Assembly (NCBI RefSeq): GCF_017876495.1
Contig: NZ_JAGIOB010000001.1
Location: 4,278,001-4,342,000, forward strand
DNA: 64,000 nucleotides
Source: Microlunatus capsulatus
GTDB lineage: Bacteria > Actinomycetota > Actinomycetes > Propionibacteriales > Propionibacteriaceae
Direction of reading: 5' to 3'
This document shows, piece after piece, positions 42,166 through 50,363 of this stretch. A program made the translations under genes and the position numbers. Within the stretch, counting starts at the first letter, position 1. Each line of letters opens with the position of its first letter. Under the pieces are notes generated by a model, which was not told the origin of the DNA, did not search any database, and saw nothing but the letters and a program-made list of their open reading frames with translations.

Positions 42166-42996
42166 ATGTCCACCTGGTTGATCACCGGCTGCTCGACCGG
42201 CCTCGGCCGCGACCTGGCCCGCGCCGTGCTGGAGCACGGCGACCAGGTCGTCGTCACCGCCCGCGACGCGGGCCGCGTCGCCGACCTCGCCGACGCCTTC
42301 CCCGAGACGGCGCTCGCGCTCGCCCTCGACGTCACCGACGCCGGTCAGGTGACCGCCGCCGTCCGCGCCGCCGAGGAGCGCTTCGGCGGGGTCGACGTGC
42401 TGGTCAACAACGCCGGCTACGGCTACCGCGCCGCGGTGGAGGAAGGCGAGGTGGACGCCGTCGCCCAGCTGTTCGCCACCAACGTCTTCGGCGCCGTCGC
42501 CGTCACCAAGGCCGTGCTGCCCGGCATGCGCGCCCGCCGCTCGGGCGCCGTCGTCAACATCTCCTCGATCGGCGCCCAGATCGCCCCCGCCGGCTCCGGC
42601 TACTACGCGGCCAGCAAGGCCGCGCTCGAGGCGCTGTCGGCCTCGCTGGTCAAGGAGGTCGGGCCGCTCGGCATCGCCGTCGTCGTCGTCGAGCCCGGCG
42701 GGTTCCGCACCGACTTCGCCGGCCGGTCCCTGACCCAGGCCGCCGAGCCGATCGCCGACTACGCCGAGACCGCGGGCAAGCGGCGCAAGGAGCACGACAC
42801 CGTGCACGGCACCCAGCCCGGTGACCCGGCCAAGGCCGCGGCGGCCATCATCGCGGCCGTCGAGGCGCCCGAGCCGCCGGAGCTGCTGGTGCTGGGCCAG
42901 GACGCCCTGGACGGCTACCGCGCCACCCTCGCGGCGCGGGCGGCGCAGCTCGACGCCTGGGAGGGGACCAGCCGGAGCACCGAGTTCGACGCCTGA
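42166..42996 (+). CDS. Short-chain dehydrogenase/reductase
   Basis: A 276-residue classical SDR. Cofactor binding is seen in WLITGCSTGLGRDLARAVLEHG, the structural motif in VLVNNAGYGYR, and the catalytic set in NISSIGAQIAPAGSGYYAASKAAL with Ser, Tyr and Lys. The tail PGGFRTDFAGRSL is typical of SDRs annotated as oxidoreductases of unknown substrate. NADP is likely from Arg after the glycine motif (TARDAGR). ATG 42166 follows AAGGA by ten bases. The gene is convergent with the amine oxidase gene, three bases apart. Confidence 0.92.
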   Translation: MSTWLITGCSTGLGRDLARAVLEHGDQVVVTARDAGRVADLADAFPETALALALDVTDAGQVTAAVRAAEERFGGVDVLVNNAGYGYRAAVEEGEVDAVAQLFATNVFGAVAVTKAVLPGMRARRSGAVVNISSIGAQIAPAGSGYYAASKAALEALSASLVKEVGPLGIAVVVVEPGGFRTDFAGRSLTQAAEPIADYAETAGKRRKEHDTVHGTQPGDPAKAAAAIIAAVEAPEPPELLVLGQDALDGYRATLAARAAQLDAWEGTSRSTEFDA

Positions 42997-42999
42997 GCC

Positions 43000-44115
43000 T
43001 CAGAAGCGGTCGGGGGCGAGGAACCCGAGGTCGAAGGAGGTCCCGCCGTCGACTGCGAGGTCGGCGACCACCTCCCCGACCACGGGCACGAACTTGAAGC
43101 CGTGCCCGGAGAAGCCGGCGGCCACCACCACCCGGCCGTCGGTCCCCGGGGCGAGCCCGAGCACGAAGTCCTCGTCAGGGGTGCTGGCGTACATGCACCC
43201 GGTGCTGCGCAGCAGCCGGCCGCTGACGTCGGGGAGGTGCTGCTCGAGGACGGCTCGCACCTCCGCCACCTCGTCGGCCGAGCCGTCCGGCTGCGGGCGG
43301 TCCGGGTCGGTGAGAGGTCCGCGGTCGTGGAACCCGACCTTGACCCCGTCCGCGCCGTCCAGCGGGAAGCCGTAGAGGGAGTCGCCGGCGGCGAGGTCCC
43401 AGATGAAGGTCGGCATCGCCCCGGGTGCGCAGACCTCCGGCGCCCGCGGGGCGAAGAAGTGCATGACCCGCCGCTGCACCCGGACCGGCAGGCCGAGGGA
43501 GGCGGCCAGCGTCGGCGTCCAGGCACCCGCCGTCAGCACCAGCCGGGCCGCCTCGTGCACGGCGTCCCGCGTCCGCACGACCACCCCGCCCGCGACGAGG
43601 TCCCAGCCGAGCACCCGCTGGCCGGTCAGCACCCGCGCGCCCCGCGCCCGCGCCCGGCCGACGAGGTGGGCGACGGTCAGCTCGGGACGGACGAAGCCGG
43701 CGTCCGGCTCCAGCAGGGCGGCCTCGTCGGGTCCGGGCCGGAAGACGGGGAAGCGGCGGCGCACCTCGGCGGCCGTCAGCACCTCGACGGGGACGTCCGC
43801 GGCCGCGGCCGTCGCGGCGGCGCCCTCCAGGACCGGCGAGCCCGCGTGGCCCAGCACCAGGCAGCCGACCCGCTGCAGGGCGAGCTCGGGCGGCAGCGCG
43901 TCCCAGAGGGTGTAGGCGCGGCGCAGCAGCGGCAGGTAGTCGGGGCTCTCGAAGTAGGCCTTGCGGACGATGCGGGTGCGCCCGTGGCTGGAGCCCCGGC
44001 TGTGCGCGACGCCGAACTGCTCCAGGGCCAGCACCCGCTGCCCGCGGCCGGCCAGGGCGTCGGCCGCGGCCGAGCCCATCCCGCCGACCCCCACCACGAT
44101 GACGTCGTGCTGCAC
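43000..44115 (-). CDS. FAD-dependent sarcosine/N-methyl-L-tryptophan oxidase-like enzyme
   Basis: A 371-residue monomeric sarcosine oxidase family flavoenzyme. The FAD motif DVIVVGVGGMGSAAADALAGRG and VLALEQFGVAHSRGSSHGRTRIVRKAY, with the GSSHGRTRI signature of SolA/MSOX, are clear. The covalent-flavin cysteine region is SGRLLRSTGCMYASTPDEDFVLG, and GFSGHGFKFVPVVGE is the C-terminal signature. It would oxidise N-methylated amino acids to formaldehyde, amino acid and H2O2. GTG 44115 has GGGGAGG upstream; ATG 44139 (eight residues longer, with GGGAG) is an equally possible start. Confidence 0.9.
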   Translation of the reverse strand: MQHDVIVVGVGGMGSAAADALAGRGQRVLALEQFGVAHSRGSSHGRTRIVRKAYFESPDYLPLLRRAYTLWDALPPELALQRVGCLVLGHAGSPVLEGAAATAAAADVPVEVLTAAEVRRRFPVFRPGPDEAALLEPDAGFVRPELTVAHLVGRARARGARVLTGQRVLGWDLVAGGVVVRTRDAVHEAARLVLTAGAWTPTLAASLGLPVRVQRRVMHFFAPRAPEVCAPGAMPTFIWDLAAGDSLYGFPLDGADGVKVGFHDRGPLTDPDRPQPDGSADEVAEVRAVLEQHLPDVSGRLLRSTGCMYASTPDEDFVLGLAPGTDGRVVVAAGFSGHGFKFVPVVGEVVADLAVDGGTSFDLGFLAPDRF

Positions 44116-44191
44116 GCCTGCCTCCCCTCGTCGGGCCATGGTCTCCCGGACCAGCGCGGGCGCCGGCGGTCGGGGCCCCGGACCGGACCGC

Positions 44192-44671
44192 TCAGCGGCG
44201 CCCGGACGCGTCGACGGCGACGCCCGCCGCGGTGGCGAGCGCGGCCACCGCGAGCAGCGCCCGGCGGCTGCGGTGCGCGGCCTCCCAGCGGTCGCGCACC
44301 TCCCGCCAGTCCGCGGCGGGCGGGTCCTCGGGCCGCCACCCGCGGATCCGGGCGTTCTCCGGCTCGGAGCGCGTCAGGGTCACCCGGACCGCGGCGACCA
44401 CGCAGGCCGCGGTCACCGTGCGCGCGGCGGCGGCCCCGGCCCGCCCGTCCACCAGCGCGACGACGGCGGCCGCCGCGGTGGCGCCCGCCGTCAGGAGGAA
44501 GAGCGGCGGGGCGACCCGGGACATCACCCGGTCGAGGCGCTGCTGGCCCCGCAGCCAGCCGGCGTGGTCGGGGGCGGAGCGGAGCGGGGCGGTGGGGTCG
44601 AGCACCACCACGACGGTGAGGGCCGCGACGCCGGCCCGGTGCGTCGTCTCCAGCACCGCGGGCAGCGTCAC
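44192..44671 (-). CDS. DUF1772-like membrane protein
   Basis: A 159-residue protein with up to four hydrophobic segments (VAALTVVVVLDPTAP, RVAPPLFLLTAGATAAAAVVAL, RTVTAACVVAAVRVTLT, LLAVAALATAAGVAV). The pattern ENARIRGWRPEDPPAADWREVRDRWEAAHRSR is the conserved loop of the DUF1772 family, whose fungal relatives include anthrone oxygenases. Function in bacteria is unknown. It is divergent from a methyltransferase gene. Confidence 0.78.
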   Translation of the reverse strand: MTLPAVLETTHRAGVAALTVVVVLDPTAPLRSAPDHAGWLRGQQRLDRVMSRVAPPLFLLTAGATAAAAVVALVDGRAGAAAARTVTAACVVAAVRVTLTRSEPENARIRGWRPEDPPAADWREVRDRWEAAHRSRRALLAVAALATAAGVAVDASGRR

Positions 44672-44733
44672 GGGCCCAGCGTGGCCCCGGCCGGCAGCGG
44701 GCGCAAGGCCTGGGCAGGCCGGGGCCGCGGTCC

Positions 44734-44739
44734 TACGCT
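44734..44739 (+). promoter_or_regulatory. -10 element for leaderless methyltransferase mRNA
   Basis: TACGCT fits TANNNT and is followed by six bases and the GTG at 44746. No Shine-Dalgarno is present. Confidence 0.5.
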
Positions 44740-44745
44740 GGGCCG

Positions 44746-45504
44746 GTGACCTTCGCCGTCCCGGCCGACGCCTACGGGCGCTTCATGGGGCGCTGGTCGG
44801 AGCCCCTCGCCGTCCGGTTCACCGCGCTGCTCGCCCCCGCAGCCGGGGAGCGGGCGCTCGACGTGGGCTGCGGTCCGGGGGCGCTGACGACCGTGCTCGC
44901 CGACCGGCTCGGCGCCGGCGCCGTCGCCGCGGTCGACCCGTCCGCGCCGTTCGTGGCCGCCCTGGCCGACCGGCTGCCCGGCGTCGCCGTGCAGCGGGCG
45001 AGGGCCGAGGCGCTGCCGTTCCCGGACGGGTCCTTCGACCTGACGGCGGCCCAGCTCGTCGTCCACTTCCTCGACGACCCCGTCGGCGGGCTGGCCGAGA
45101 TGCGACGGGTGACCCGGCCCGGCGGCCGGGTCGCGGCCTGCGTCTGGGACCACGCGGGAGGCGCCGGCCCGCTCGCCGTGTTCTGGCGGGCCGTCGCCGA
45201 CCTGGACCCCGGCGCGCGCGGGGAGGCCGGGCTGGCCGGCACCGCGGAGGGCCAGCTGGCGGCGCTGGCCGCAGCGGCCGGTCTCACCCAGCTGCAGCCG
45301 TCGGCCCTGACGGTCGGGGTCGCCTTCGCCGACGTCGAGGACTGGTGGCAGCCCTTCACCCTCGGGGTCGGGCCGGCCGGCGCCCACGTCGCCGGCCTCG
45401 ACGACGCGGGCCGGGCCGCGCTGCGGGCGCGCTGCGCCGCGCTGCTCCCCGTCGGGCCGTTCACGCTCGCGGCGACGGCGTGGGGCGTGCTCGGCCGGGC
45501 CTGA
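44746..45504 (+). CDS. Class I SAM-dependent methyltransferase
   Basis: A 252-residue methyltransferase of the Methyltransf_11 type. SAM binding is in ERALDVGCGPGALTTVLADRLG, with AAVDPSAPFVAAL and AEALPFPDGSFDLTAAQLVVHFLDDPVGGLAEMRRVTRPGGRVAACVWD following the usual order. The N-terminus (YGRFMGRWSEPLAVRF) resembles ubiquinone/menaquinone-type or small-molecule methyltransferases of actinobacteria. The acceptor is unknown. A TACGCT box six bases before the GTG indicates a leaderless transcript. Confidence 0.9.
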   Translation: MTFAVPADAYGRFMGRWSEPLAVRFTALLAPAAGERALDVGCGPGALTTVLADRLGAGAVAAVDPSAPFVAALADRLPGVAVQRARAEALPFPDGSFDLTAAQLVVHFLDDPVGGLAEMRRVTRPGGRVAACVWDHAGGAGPLAVFWRAVADLDPGARGEAGLAGTAEGQLAALAAAAGLTQLQPSALTVGVAFADVEDWWQPFTLGVGPAGAHVAGLDDAGRAALRARCAALLPVGPFTLAATAWGVLGRA

Positions 45505-45525
45505 GCCGGTGGTGGCCGTGCCGGC

Positions 45526-47355
45526 TCAGCGTCCCAGCAGGGCCGTCAGGAAGCCGATGGCCGCCGGGTAGGCGTCCTGGCGGTTGGCCCGCTTGGCCAG
45601 CCCGTGCCCCTCGTCGGCGTAGACCTTGAGCTCGTGCGGGATCCCGCGCGCCGCCAGCGCCGCGACGATCTGCTCGGCCTCCGACAGCGGCACCCGCGGG
45701 TCGTTGGCGCCGTGGATGACGAACAGCGGAGCGCGGAGCTGGTCGAGGTGGGTCACGGGCGAGGCACGGACCAACAGCTCGCGGTCGTGCTCCAGGCTGC
45801 CGTACTCGCGCTCGCGGTACGCGCGGCGGTAGCCGGAGGTGTTCTCCAGGAAGGTGACGAGGGAGGAGATGCCGACGATGTCGACGCCGGCCGCCCACAG
45901 GTCGGGCTGCATCGTCGTGCCCGCCAGCACCATGTACCCGCCGTAGGACCCGCCCCACAGGGCCGAGCGCGCGGGGTCGAGGCCCAGCTCGGGCAGCCAG
46001 GCGTGCAGAGCGGCGAGGTCGGCGACCGAGTCCAGCCGCAGGTCGACGTCGTCCAGGCTGTACCAGCGCTTGCCGTAGCCGACGGAGCCGCGGACGTTCG
46101 GCACCAGCACCGTGAACCCGCAGCCGGTCAGGGCCTGCACGACGGGGTTGAACATCCGGGTCGCGGCCCCCTCGGGACCGCCGTGGACGTGCAGGACCGA
46201 CGCACCGGTCAGCCCGGGCACCGGGCGGGCGGGCCGGTAGACGAAGCAGGGCACCTGCTCGCCGTCGGGTGTCGGCACCCGGTGCGAGGTGGGCTCCACG
46301 AGGACGGCGGCGAGCTCCTCGGGCACCCCGTCGCGGGCGTCGACGACGGTGCTCACCGCGCCGGTGGCGGCGTCGACGGCCAGCAGCGAGCCGGGCGCCG
46401 TGGGGCTGGAGACGGTGAGCACGAAGCGCGAGGAGTCGGCGGCCCAGACCACCTCGGCCACCCCGCGCCGGTCCAGGACGACCGGGCAGCGCAGCCGCCC
46501 GTCGGCCTCGTGCACGGCGAGCTCGACGGCCCCGTCGACCAGCCGGCCGACGACCAGGGCCGAGCCGTCGGGGGAGGGTCGCACCTCGAGGTCGTGCTCG
46601 TCGTCCTCGACCAGCGTGGTCCAGGGCGAGCCGTCCAGAGGTGCCCGGACGACGGCGGTGAACTCCCGGCCGGAGTTGGAGGAGAGCACCAGGGCGTCGT
46701 CCCCGGGCGCCCAGCCGCCGCAGTGGTGGGAGGCGTGCTCGTCGGGGTCGGTGACGCGGCCGTCGCCGGCGGCCCGCGGGCCCGCCACGAAGACCAGCGT
46801 GGACGCCGGCCGCAGGCTCAGCGCGGTCACCGCGACCGAGCCGCCGTCGTGGGAGACGACGGTGTCGGCGACGTAGCCGCCGCCGTCCCAGACTGTCTCC
46901 TCGCCCCCGGTGTCCCAGCGGCGGACCACGACGTCCATGTCGACGGCGTTGCGGCGGTTCGTCGAGTACACGAGGTGCTTCGGGGTGACGTCGCGCAGCA
47001 CGTGCATGTGCGCGGGGTCGCGGAGCAGGGGCGTCAGCTCCTCGAGGGTGCGCGGTCTCTCCGGAGGCGTCGTCAGGTCCAGCAGCGAGAGCTGCATGTT
47101 CTCGTCGCCGCCCTGGTCGTGCTGGACCACGACCTGACGGCGGCCGGGGACGTAGCGCCCGGTGCAGCGCGAGGGCAGGTCGGTGAGCGGAGTGCGGGTG
47201 CCGTCCGGGTCGATCTCGACCAGCTGGACGCTGCCCAGATCGTCGTGCCCGGCCAGCACCCGGCCGTCGGCGTCGATGTCGAACGCCTGCCAGGTGCGCA
47301 GGTCGAGGAGCGCGCCGACGAGGGCAGCGGCGTCCGGGGTGGGGGTCGTGGCCAT
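45526..47355 (-). CDS. S9 family peptidase (prolyl oligopeptidase-like)
   Basis: A 609-residue serine peptidase. The N-terminal two thirds form a beta-propeller (for example YSTNRRNAVDMDVVVRRWDTGG and SSNSGREFTAVVRAPLDGSPWTTL). The C-terminal alpha/beta-hydrolase domain contains the nucleophile S470 in WGGSYGGYMVLAG, the acid in HGANDPRVPLSE and the histidine in YADEGHGLAKR. No signal peptide is seen, so it acts in the cytoplasm on short peptides or acylated peptides. It is a single gene, separated from GH51 by a region with a hairpin. Confidence 0.93.
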   Translation of the reverse strand: MATTPTPDAAALVGALLDLRTWQAFDIDADGRVLAGHDDLGSVQLVEIDPDGTRTPLTDLPSRCTGRYVPGRRQVVVQHDQGGDENMQLSLLDLTTPPERPRTLEELTPLLRDPAHMHVLRDVTPKHLVYSTNRRNAVDMDVVVRRWDTGGEETVWDGGGYVADTVVSHDGGSVAVTALSLRPASTLVFVAGPRAAGDGRVTDPDEHASHHCGGWAPGDDALVLSSNSGREFTAVVRAPLDGSPWTTLVEDDEHDLEVRPSPDGSALVVGRLVDGAVELAVHEADGRLRCPVVLDRRGVAEVVWAADSSRFVLTVSSPTAPGSLLAVDAATGAVSTVVDARDGVPEELAAVLVEPTSHRVPTPDGEQVPCFVYRPARPVPGLTGASVLHVHGGPEGAATRMFNPVVQALTGCGFTVLVPNVRGSVGYGKRWYSLDDVDLRLDSVADLAALHAWLPELGLDPARSALWGGSYGGYMVLAGTTMQPDLWAAGVDIVGISSLVTFLENTSGYRRAYREREYGSLEHDRELLVRASPVTHLDQLRAPLFVIHGANDPRVPLSEAEQIVAALAARGIPHELKVYADEGHGLAKRANRQDAYPAAIGFLTALLGR

Positions 47356-47423
47356 CGCGCCAACCTAGCCCGGCGCGTCGGCCGGCCGTGGGCGAGGTGG
47401 GCCGCCGCTCGGCCTCCCGCCGG

Positions 47424-47493
47424 CACTCCCCGGCCCCTCGTCGTCGGTGCGGCCGCAGCAGGCGCCGCGCCGACGAGCAGAGGCCGGGGAGTG
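47424..47493. terminator. Large interrupted hairpin downstream of GH51 gene
   Basis: CACTCCCCGGCC (47424-47435) pairs perfectly with 47482-47493, and inside it CTCGTCG (47437-47443) pairs with CGACGAG (47471-47477). It begins 17 bases after the GH51 stop on the minus strand, fitting a terminator for that gene. Confidence 0.6.
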
Positions 47494-47509
47494 GCCCGGT
47501 CCGAGGGCG

Positions 47510-49090
47510 TCAGCCCTGCAGGGTCAGCCGGACCGTGGCGAAGGAGTGCGCGGGCAGCTCCACCGTCAGGGTGCCGTCCTCCAGCCGCAGGCCCTCCAGC
47601 GGCGCCGGCCGGACCGCGTCCGGGGACTCCGGCGTGTTGTGCGCCCGCAGGTCCGGCGCCGCGAGCACCTGGCCGACAGGGTCGCCCACGGCGGCCCCGC
47701 GCAGGTCGAGCGCGACGGTGACGGGGCCGTCGGCGTCCAGGTTGGTCAAGGAGACCAGCACGCCGTCGTCCTTGCGGCTCGCCGACGCCGAGACGAGCTC
47801 CACCTGGGTCTCGCCCTCGCCGCGCGAGCCGACCCCGCGCAGCGCCAGCGGCAGCCGCTGGGCGTCGTGGTGGCCCTGGTTCATGGCGAAGACGTGGTAG
47901 GTCGGGGTGAGGACCATCGCGTCGCCGTCGGTGAGGACCATCGCCTGCAGGACGTTGACGGTCTGGGCGATGTTGGCCATCACCAGGCGCTCGGCGTGGT
48001 CGTGGAAGGCGTCGAAGTGCACGCCGGCGACGAGGGCGTCGCGCAGGGTGTTCTGCTGGAACAGGAAGCCGGGGTTCGTCCCGGGCTCGACGTCGAACCA
48101 GGTGCCCCACTCGTCGAGCACCAGGCCCACGTGCCGCTCGGGGTCGTAGGCGTCCATCACCGCGGCGTGGCCGGCGAGGATGCCGCGCAGCCGCTGGGCC
48201 TCGTGCAGCGTGCGGTAGTACTCCTCGGTGTCGAAGGAGGTCGCGCTGCCCTTGTGCTCCCAGGGCCCGGGCACGGTGTAGTAGTGGAAGGACACGGCCT
48301 GGTAGGTGCCCGACCCGTGCCAGCCACGGCCGGCGCCGCCGCCCAGCTGGTGGCCGAGCCCCTTCATCAACGTCTCGGTCCAGTGGTAGTCGGCGTCGGC
48401 GGCCCCGGCGGCGATCCGGTAGAGCCGGTTCTCGCCGTGGTTGCGGCTGTAGGTGCCGAACTGGCGGGCGAGGTCGGCGTAGAACTCCGCGCGCATCCCG
48501 CCGCCGCAGCCCCACGGCTCGTTGCCCAGGCCCCAGAAGCGCACCGGCCACGGCTCGTCGCGGCCGTTCTCGCGCCGCAGCCGGGCCATCGGGCTGTCGT
48601 CGGCGCGGGTCAGGTACTCGACCCACTCGCTGGTCTCCTTGACGGTGCCGCTGCCCACGTTGGCCGAGACGTAGGGCTCGGCGCCCAGCAGCTCGCACAG
48701 CGCCATGAACTCGTGGGTGCCGAAGCTGTTGTCCTCGACGACGTCGCCCCAGTGGCTGTTCACCATCGTCGGCCGCTGCTCGCGCGGGCCGACGCCGTCG
48801 CGCCAGTGGTACTCGTCGGCGAAGCAGCCGCCGGGCCAGCGCAGGTTCGGGATCGACAGCGCCTTGAGCGCCTCGACGACGTCCAGCCGGATCCCGCCCT
48901 CGTTCGGCAGCGGCGAGTCCTCGCCCACGAAGAAGCCGCCGTAGATGCAGCGGCCGAGGTGCTCGGCGAAGTGGCCGTAGAGGTGCCGGCTGATCGTGGG
49001 GCCGGGCAGGTCGAGGTCGAGGACGCCCCGCACGGTGCCGGCCGGGCCGGCCTCGGGGGTGGCGGCGGAGGTCTCCTGGGTGGCGGTCAT
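47510..49090 (-). CDS. Alpha-L-arabinofuranosidase, GH51
   Basis: A 526-residue intracellular glycoside hydrolase family 51 enzyme. The general acid/base is E191 in FWGLGNEPWGCGG and the nucleophile E327 in VGLVLDEWGTWFD. Other family marks are ISRHLYGHFAEHLGRCIYGG, NLRWPGGCFADEYHWRDGVGP and the C-terminal beta-sandwich after NQGHHDAQ. It removes terminal L-arabinofuranosyl residues from imported arabino-oligosaccharides. There is no signal peptide. The gene stands alone but is near GH3 and GH35 genes and an oligosaccharide-type ABC importer, consistent with plant hemicellulose use. Confidence 0.95.
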   Translation of the reverse strand: MTATQETSAATPEAGPAGTVRGVLDLDLPGPTISRHLYGHFAEHLGRCIYGGFFVGEDSPLPNEGGIRLDVVEALKALSIPNLRWPGGCFADEYHWRDGVGPREQRPTMVNSHWGDVVEDNSFGTHEFMALCELLGAEPYVSANVGSGTVKETSEWVEYLTRADDSPMARLRRENGRDEPWPVRFWGLGNEPWGCGGGMRAEFYADLARQFGTYSRNHGENRLYRIAAGAADADYHWTETLMKGLGHQLGGGAGRGWHGSGTYQAVSFHYYTVPGPWEHKGSATSFDTEEYYRTLHEAQRLRGILAGHAAVMDAYDPERHVGLVLDEWGTWFDVEPGTNPGFLFQQNTLRDALVAGVHFDAFHDHAERLVMANIAQTVNVLQAMVLTDGDAMVLTPTYHVFAMNQGHHDAQRLPLALRGVGSRGEGETQVELVSASASRKDDGVLVSLTNLDADGPVTVALDLRGAAVGDPVGQVLAAPDLRAHNTPESPDAVRPAPLEGLRLEDGTLTVELPAHSFATVRLTLQG

Positions 49091-49202
49091 CGTGCTCCTG
49101 CTCAGGTGGTCGCGGCGGTGTGACGGGCCCGAGCCTGCCAGCCGGGCACCGGCGGCGCGGGACGGGGGTGGCCGGTGCCGCCGCCCCGGCTGCGGACGCG
49201 CC

Positions 49203-49208
49203 TAGGGT
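49203..49208 (+). promoter_or_regulatory. -10 element for leaderless DUF1905 gene
   Basis: TAGGGT fits TANNNT and is followed by six bases and the GTG at 49215. Confidence 0.45.
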
Positions 49209-49214
49209 GACGCC

Positions 49215-49496
49215 GTGACCTGGGAGATCACCGGCGAGCTCTGGTACTGGCGCGGCCCGGCGCCCTGGTACTTCGTCACCGTGCCCGAGCCGGAGAGCGC
49301 GGACCTGCGCGCGGCCGCGGCCGCCGTCAGCTACGGCTGGGGGATGGTCCCGGTGACGGCCACCGTCGGCGCCACCACCTGGACCACCTCGCTGTGGCCG
49401 CAGGAGGACCGCTACGTCGTGCCGGTGAAGGCCGTCGTCCGGCGGGCCGAGGGGCTGGCCGAGGGCGACCGGGTCACGGTCCGGCTGAGCGTCTGA
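49215..49496 (+). CDS. DUF1905 family protein
   Basis: A 93-residue single-domain protein: TWEITGELWYWRGPAPWYFVTVPEPESADLRAAAAAVSYGWGMVPVTATVGATTWTTSLWP and YVVPVKAVVRRAEGLAEGDRVTVRL, the standard DUF1905 barrel. Function unknown. It corresponds to the N-terminal domain of the two-domain protein at 24563-25000. The GTG is six bases after a TAGGGT box, indicating a leaderless transcript. Its 3' end overlaps the convergent CDP-alcohol transferase gene by 23 bases. Confidence 0.88.
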   Translation: MTWEITGELWYWRGPAPWYFVTVPEPESADLRAAAAAVSYGWGMVPVTATVGATTWTTSLWPQEDRYVVPVKAVVRRAEGLAEGDRVTVRLSV

Positions 49497-50319
49497 CGCG
49501 GCGCCCGTGCGCGGGTGCGGTCCGACGGGTGCTGCCGCGCCCCGCCGGGACTCCGGCGCCCCGTGCCCGGGGCGCGGCGTCAGCGGCGGGGCGTGGGAGG
49601 TGGTCGCCGCGCGGCCGGGCGAGGCCCACGACGTCGCGGCCGAAGGACTCGGCCAGCAGGGCCAGGGCGAGGGCCAGCGCGGCGCTGGCGACCGGTGGGG
49701 CGACCAGGCCGCTGGTGGCGAGCAGCAGGGCCACCGCCTGCGCGACGGCGACGACCTTGCGCCAGTACCGGGGCGGCAGCGGGCCGCGCAGCCAGGGCAG
49801 CCGGAGGCCCGCCAGCACGTACAGGTAGCGGGCGGCGCCGATCAGCAGCACCCAGGGCCCGACGTCGCGGGCGACGTGGACGCTGAGCACCAGGACGAGC
49901 AGGGCGTCGGTCTCCATGTCGAAGCGGGCGCCGAAGGCGGACGCCGTCCCGGTGCGCCGGGCCACCCGGCCGTCGACGCCGTCGAGGACCAGCCCCGCCG
50001 TGGCCAGGGCGACGAGGACGCCGACGGCGGGCGGACCGACGAAGCCCTCGGCCACCAGCGCGGCGACCCCGCCGGTGAGGACGGCGCGGGCCAGGGTGAC
50101 GCGGTCGGCCGGCCCCAGGCCCGTTGCGCCCGCCCGCTCCAGCCCGAGCGACACCGCGAGGGCCGTGCCCAGCCCGACCAGCAGGCCCACCACCCAGCCC
50201 GGACCGGTCAGGCCGACCGTCAGCGCGAGCACGACCAGCAACGCCTCCTGGCCCGCCAGACCCACCAGCGGCCCCCGTCGGAGCAGCACCACGCCGACCT
50301 CCACCCCCGTGCCCGTCAC
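49474..50319 (-). CDS. CDP-alcohol phosphatidyltransferase family membrane protein
   Basis: A 281-residue integral membrane enzyme. The family signature D-x2-DG-x2-AR-x8-G-x3-D-x3-D is complete in LDGVDGRVARRTGTASAFGARFDMETD (residues about 112-138). About six helices surround it, and the C-terminal 55 residues are a basic, disordered tail. It would transfer a phosphoalcohol from a CDP-activated donor to make a phospholipid or related polar lipid; the alcohol is unknown. The GTG at 50319 is uncertain because no good Shine-Dalgarno precedes it; a GTG five codons on is an alternative. Confidence 0.85.
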   Translation of the reverse strand: MTGTGVEVGVVLLRRGPLVGLAGQEALLVVLALTVGLTGPGWVVGLLVGLGTALAVSLGLERAGATGLGPADRVTLARAVLTGGVAALVAEGFVGPPAVGVLVALATAGLVLDGVDGRVARRTGTASAFGARFDMETDALLVLVLSVHVARDVGPWVLLIGAARYLYVLAGLRLPWLRGPLPPRYWRKVVAVAQAVALLLATSGLVAPPVASAALALALALLAESFGRDVVGLARPRGDHLPRPAADAAPRARGAGVPAGRGSTRRTAPAHGRRVRRSAGP

Positions 50320-50363
50320 CGCTGAGGACGAGAGCCGCGGCGCGGGCGTTCACCGGTGCGCGG

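Noticed and set aside
24563-49496. The two DUF1905 genes as a recent duplication
   Set aside because: They share the fold pattern but little sequence identity, and one has an extra YdeI-like segment; they are old paralogues.
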